Source of the DNA: Nocardiopsis alba DSM 43377
Lineage (GTDB): Bacteria > Actinomycetota > Actinomycetes > Streptosporangiales > Streptosporangiaceae
Direction of reading: 5' to 3'
Assembly: GCF_000341225.1 (NCBI RefSeq)
Contig: NZ_ANAC01000021.1
Location: forward strand, 1 to 64,000
Length of the DNA: 64,000 bases
How positions within the stretch are numbered: position 1 is the first letter of the stretch; each line of letters opens with the position of its first letter. A program made the translations under genes and the position numbers. Positions 60,601-64,000 of this stretch are shown here, in pieces. The notes beneath the pieces are model-generated. The model was given only the letters and a program-made list of their open reading frames with translations. It had not been told where the DNA came from and did not search any database.

Positions 60601-61545
60601 TCACCCGCCACGGAGTCCGTCGGTGATGGCCTCGGTGTTGGCGCGCATCATCTCCAGGTAGGTGGCGGCCCCCTCTCCCTCGGCGCTGAGGGACTCGGAG
60701 TGGAGGGGGATCACCTCGATGTCCACACCGGCCTCCTCCGCCATGACGGTGACCAGGCGGTCGGGCTGGGAGGAATCGGAGAAGACCGCCGAGACGCCCG
60801 CCTCGGCGACGGCGTCGGACAGGTCCTTGAGGTCGGCGGAGCTGGGCGAGGCCAGCGTGGTGCCGCCGGGGACGACCGCCCCGATGACCTCGAAGTCGTA
60901 GCGGTCGGCGAGGTAGCCGAAGACGTGATGGTCGGTGACGAGTCGGCGGCTCTCGGCAGGCAGGGATCCGAACTCGTCGGACATCCACCCGTCGAGCTCC
61001 TCGATCTCCGCCGCGTAGGACTCGGCCCCGGCGCGCACCGCCTCGGCGTCGACACCGTCGACCTCCGCGACCACGTGTTCGGTGATCAGATCGACCGCCG
61101 TGAGCATTCGGACCGGGTCGGTCCAGAAGTGCGGGTCGGGCGACCCCTCGTCCGCATCGGAGGTGTAGGGGAGCGGATCGACCTCCGCCGCGACCTCCAG
61201 GGTCGGCACCCCGGCCTCCTCCGCCGCGGCGACGTTGCGCGCGATCCCCTCCTCCAGGCCGAGCCCGTTGTGGACGACCAGGTCGGCGTTCTCCAGGATC
61301 GCCGCCTCCCGGGCGGAGATCCCGAAGGAGTGCGGGTCGGCGCCGGGCTTCATCAGCACGGTGATCTCGGCCTCGTCGTCGACGATCTCCCGGGTGACGT
61401 CGCCGAGGATGTTGGTGGTCACCACGATCCCCGTACCGTCGTCGTCTCCGGTGCACGAGGTGAGGGCGAGGACCAGTCCCAGGGCGGCCGCGGCCGAGAA
61501 CGCGCGCCCACGTGGCGCGAAGGACGTGTTCACGGGGCTCACCAT
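60601..61545 (-). CDS. aztC: Zinc ABC transporter substrate-binding protein AztC
   Basis: 314 residues from ATG 61545, overlapping the upstream lipoprotein stop by 7 bases. Lipoprotein-like signal AAALGLVLALTSC. Zinc ligands in cluster A-I family: H in KPGADPHSFGIS, H in SPDPHFWTDP, H in TDHHVFGYLAD and D in AVFSDSSQP. AztC, like ZnuA, captures zinc for the AztB/A transporter, but lacks the long His-rich flexible loop (a shortened TSDADEGSPDP segment is found). Expected to be induced by zinc starvation. Confidence 0.9.
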   Translation of the reverse strand: MVSPVNTSFAPRGRAFSAAAALGLVLALTSCTGDDDGTGIVVTTNILGDVTREIVDDEAEITVLMKPGADPHSFGISAREAAILENADLVVHNGLGLEEGIARNVAAAEEAGVPTLEVAAEVDPLPYTSDADEGSPDPHFWTDPVRMLTAVDLITEHVVAEVDGVDAEAVRAGAESYAAEIEELDGWMSDEFGSLPAESRRLVTDHHVFGYLADRYDFEVIGAVVPGGTTLASPSSADLKDLSDAVAEAGVSAVFSDSSQPDRLVTVMAEEAGVDIEVIPLHSESLSAEGEGAATYLEMMRANTEAITDGLRGG

Positions 61546-62723
61546 CCCGTCTCGACCATGAGGTCCGGGGTGACGCCCGGATCGAGGGAGCGGGCCACGC
61601 GCAGGTCGTCGCCGTGGTCGATCTCGTGGACGAGGCCGGCGTGCGCGTCGTTGACGTAGGCGCGACCGGCGTCGACCTGGAGGGCGGGCGGGTGGGCCGT
61701 GTCCACCTCGTCCAAGAGGTGGACGGAGGCGTCCTCCTCCCCCGTCTCCGGGTCCACTGAGCGCAGGGTCCCGTCCCCTTCCAGGACCAGGACGGGGGCG
61801 CCCTCCCCGATCGCCACCGCGTCCACCACGTCGTGGGCCTCGAACGCCCGCCATTCGGCCGCGGCCAGGTCGAGGACCCAGAGGTCCCCTTCGGTGGAGA
61901 CGGTCGCCAGGACCGCGGAGCCGGGACGGTGGCGCAGCGCTTCGGACCGGCCCTCCTCCGGGTGGGCGAGCGTCTCGGCGATCGGGGCCCCGTCCTCCTC
62001 GGTGATGTGGAGGGTGCCCTCCTCACAACCGACCACGAGGCCCCTGCGGGTGACGGCCGCGCCGTTCGGATCGACGCAGGTCGACTCCGATTCCTCCAAG
62101 GGGGAGCCGTCACGCTCGTGGACGCGCACGGAGCCGTCCTCGATCACGATCAGCCGTCCGGCGTAGGGCAGGACCACGGCGTTCCCGGTCAGGTCGGGGA
62201 CGATCTCCTCGACCGTGCCCTCCTCCAGCCCGGAGCGGTCCAACAGCGAGGAGGCGCCGTCCGGGCCGGCCAGCGAGGTCAGCGCGGTGTCGGTGATCAC
62301 CAGAGGGGAGGCGGGGGCGTCCACCGAGCCGACGGGGCCGCTCTCGGTCCGGTAGTAGTGCTTGTGGTCGCCGTGGTCCACGGTCCACACACCACTGTCG
62401 AGGATGTCGAGGGTCTCCCGTCCGGAGGCGTGGAGGTAGGCGAAGCGGCCGTCCCCCGATATCCCGTCGACCCCCGACGTCCCTTCGAAAGCGGTCGTCT
62501 CCTCGGTGATCAGGTCCAGAAGGCCGACCTCTCCGGTCTCCGTGTCGGCGACGACGAGGCGGTAGTGGGGTTCGGAGAGCTCTTCGGCCCCTTCGATGTG
62601 GCCATGGGGTGTCTCCTCGGTCTCGTCGACGTCCGTTCCGGGGTCCGGGCCGGAGCATCCGGCCAGGAGCAGGGCGCACAGCCCGACGGCCCCCGCGATC
62701 GTGGTGGTCCTGTCCTGTCTCAA
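61539..62723 (-). CDS. Beta-propeller lipoprotein paralogue of AztD (TTG start)
   Basis: 394 residues from TTG 62723, which overlaps the aztB stop by four bases (TTGA). Lipobox LLAGC after GAVGLCALLL. The N-terminal mature part has an acidic/His segment (ETPHGHIEGAEELSEPHY) that could bind zinc; then blades such as YRLVVADTETGEVGLLDLI, HDVVDAVAIGEGAP and AAVTRRGLVVGCEEGTLHI. Similar repeat layout to AztD indicates a distant paralogue. Extra metal-binding lipoprotein between permease and binding protein is unusual. Co-transcribed and translation-coupled on both sides. Confidence 0.8.
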   Translation of the reverse strand: MRQDRTTTIAGAVGLCALLLAGCSGPDPGTDVDETEETPHGHIEGAEELSEPHYRLVVADTETGEVGLLDLITEETTAFEGTSGVDGISGDGRFAYLHASGRETLDILDSGVWTVDHGDHKHYYRTESGPVGSVDAPASPLVITDTALTSLAGPDGASSLLDRSGLEEGTVEEIVPDLTGNAVVLPYAGRLIVIEDGSVRVHERDGSPLEESESTCVDPNGAAVTRRGLVVGCEEGTLHITEEDGAPIAETLAHPEEGRSEALRHRPGSAVLATVSTEGDLWVLDLAAAEWRAFEAHDVVDAVAIGEGAPVLVLEGDGTLRSVDPETGEEDASVHLLDEVDTAHPPALQVDAGRAYVNDAHAGLVHEIDHGDDLRVARSLDPGVTPDLMVETGW

Positions 62724-63604
62724 GGGGTCACCGACCTCTCTTCACTTCGGTGGGCGGGTTCGGGGGGTCGAAAGGTTCTCCGGGGTACGGCCCGTCGCCG
62801 GAGCGCCGCGGTGGAGGCCGAGGCGAAGAAGAGGAGCACCGCCGTCGCGGTGATGGTCGCCCCGGCCGCGGTCTCCCAATGCCAGGAGACGAGCAGGCCG
62901 AGGACGGTGGCGGTGGCGCCGAAGGCCGTGGCGCCGAGCATGATCGTCGGCACGCTCCGCGCCCAGTACAGGGCCGCCGCGGGCGGGGCGATGAGGAGTC
63001 CGAACACCAGCAGGGTGCCGACGACGTGGAAGGAGGCGACCACGGCGAGGGTGACCAGACCGAGCAGGACGGCGTGCGCGACCCGTGGGGCCAGGCCCAG
63101 GGTGTGCGCCTTACGCGGGTCGAAGGCCAGAGCCAGGAAGGCCCGGTGGCCGAGTGTCGCGACCACGAGTGCCACGGCCAGTGAGAGTCCCAGGTGGAGC
63201 AGGTCCCGTTCCCGGACGGCCAGGACGTCTCCGAAGAGGAAGGCGGTGAGGTCGACGGCGAAGGACGCCGAGTGGGAGACCAGGATCACCCCCACGGAGA
63301 GCATCCCCACGAACAGCAGACCGATGCTCGTGTCCTGGGAGAGACGGCGGGAACGCCCCAGTGCCGTGATCCCCGCGGCCATGGCGCCCGCCGCCAGCGC
63401 GGCCCCCAGGAACAGGCTCTGTCCGAGGAGGGAGGCCAGGGCCACTCCGGGCAGCATGCCGTGGGACATCGCGTCCCCGAGGAACGCCATGCCCCGCAGG
63501 ACCACCCAGGTGCCCGCGATGGCGCAGATCGCCGAGACCAGGACCCCGGCCCACAGCGCGCGCTGGACGAAGACGACCCCGAAGGGCTCGATCAGTGCTT
63601 CCAT
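62720..63604 (-). CDS. aztB: Zinc ABC transporter permease AztB
   Basis: 294 residues from ATG 63604. Eight to nine hydrophobic helices with the metal-type ABC permease signature GTWVVLRGMAFLGDAMSHGM, LPGVALASLLG, ALAFDPRKAHTLGL and FHVVGTLLVFGLLIAPPAAA (ABC-3 family). It forms the channel for Zn2+ import, driven by AztA. First gene of the minus-strand unit and 16 bases from a Zur-box-like palindrome. Confidence 0.92.
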   Translation of the reverse strand: MEALIEPFGVVFVQRALWAGVLVSAICAIAGTWVVLRGMAFLGDAMSHGMLPGVALASLLGQSLFLGAALAAGAMAAGITALGRSRRLSQDTSIGLLFVGMLSVGVILVSHSASFAVDLTAFLFGDVLAVRERDLLHLGLSLAVALVVATLGHRAFLALAFDPRKAHTLGLAPRVAHAVLLGLVTLAVVASFHVVGTLLVFGLLIAPPAAALYWARSVPTIMLGATAFGATATVLGLLVSWHWETAAGATITATAVLLFFASASTAALRRRAVPRRTFRPPEPAHRSEERSVTP

Positions 63605-63619
63605 GATGCGACACACTAC

Positions 63620-63638
63620 AACGAAAACCATTATCGTT
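63620..63638. promoter_or_regulatory. Zur-box-like palindrome between aztB and aztA
   Basis: AACGAAAACCATTATCGTT: near-palindrome ACGAAAA-CCA-TTATCGT with one arm mismatch. The AAA-N-AT-N-TTT core matches the actinomycete Zur/Fur-type box pattern (TGAAAATCATTTTCA-like). It stands in the 73-base gap between divergent starts, so it may control both. Confidence 0.7.
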
Positions 63639-63677
63639 TCCAAGTAGGGTCGAAAAAGGACGAAAGGGGTGGTCGAT

Positions 63678-64000
63678 GTGATGCTGAACGATCTGCGCGC
63701 GGGATACGGGGAGGGGGACGTCCTCAGAGGGATCGACGCCGAGATCCCGGAGGGGGCCGTCACCGCGCTGGTGGGGTCCAACGGCTCCGGAAAGTCCACC
63801 CTGCTCGGCGTCCTTGCCGGAACGCTCTCCCCCAGGACGGGCACCGTGACCCCGCGCCGGAGGGTCCGTCCCGCCTTCGTGGTGCAGCGCGGAGCCGCCC
63901 CCGACTCCCTGCCCCTGACCGTGCGCGCCACAGTGGCCATGGGTCGCTGGGCGCATCGTGGGTTCTGGCGTCCCCTGAACCGTCACGACCGCGCCGTGAT
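63678..64000 (+). CDS. aztA: Zinc ABC transporter ATP-binding protein AztA, partial
   Basis: The frame starts at GTG 63678 or ATG 63681 (AAAGGGG at 63663-63669) and is open to the window edge. Protein begins MLNDLRAGYGEGDVLRG, Walker A LVGSNGSGKSTLL, then VVQRGAAPDSLPLTVRATV with the Q-loop. Signature LSGGQ and Walker B are beyond the edge. Metal-type ABC ATPase, divergent from aztB. Only the first 107 codons are in view. Confidence 0.9.
   Translation, partial: MMLNDLRAGYGEGDVLRGIDAEIPEGAVTALVGSNGSGKSTLLGVLAGTLSPRTGTVTPRRRVRPAFVVQRGAAPDSLPLTVRATVAMGRWAHRGFWRPLNRHDRAV

Overview
The window is a stretch of very GC-rich actinomycete chromosome (about 70% G+C by eye, GTG and TTG starts, GC-rich hairpins without U-tracts). 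The gene set (xseA/xseB/ispH/DUF4245/glpX/fumC neighbourhood, a GC-rich ectD, RNHCP-domain proteins, several membrane Ser/Thr kinases, sortase-E-type LAxTG anchor) fits the Nocardiopsis/Streptosporangiales branch. The genus is an inference. No rRNA, tRNA, CRISPR array, transposase or integrase was recognised.

Region 1-19.3 kb is the most unusual. It holds the membrane core of a Tcp-type (Gram-positive, pCW3-like) type IV secretion machine, broken into several transcription units: a VirB6/TrbL-like protein running off the left edge, a VirB4 ATPase, and an operon of TcpC-like, TcpD-like and TcpE-like proteins. The TcpE-like protein is fused through a roughly 930-residue acidic disordered linker to a MinD/ParA-like domain whose Walker A lysine is replaced. 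Three of the units share an upstream motif. Between them lie a flavodoxin-fold reductase with an ArsR regulator, a TetR regulator with two operators, a Ser/Thr kinase, a coiled-coil membrane protein, a secreted HNH nuclease and an orphan ectoine hydroxylase. No relaxase or coupling protein is in view.

Region 19.3-30.9 kb is a set of small accessory units: lysoplasmalogenase, a RidA/HxlR divergent pair with a clear operator, a three-gene operon (His-rich protein, AhpD-like protein, MFS transporter) behind a CsoR-type copper operator, a lipoprotein, a trimethylamine monooxygenase, and a ychF gene whose 3' end has been split by an 863-bp lower-GC segment carrying an N-truncated serine hydrolase.

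Region 30.9-47.1 kb is mostly conserved chromosomal backbone: FkbM methyltransferase, RmuC, exonuclease VII (xseA with a Lys/Ala tail), ispH, DUF4245, glpX and fumC, with interspersed surface proteins (DUF3352 protein, LAxTG-anchored AA10 polysaccharide monooxygenase, paired RNHCP zinc-ribbon proteins).

Region 47.1-64 kb has a second Ser/Thr kinase, two tandem secreted transglycosylase-like proteins, a 1080-residue polytopic membrane protein, PIN-PhoH, a cis-isoprenyl transferase, an ECF sigma factor divergent from a third Ser/Thr kinase, and a zinc-uptake cluster (azt) in which a Zur-box-like palindrome lies between aztB and the divergent aztA; the window ends inside aztA.
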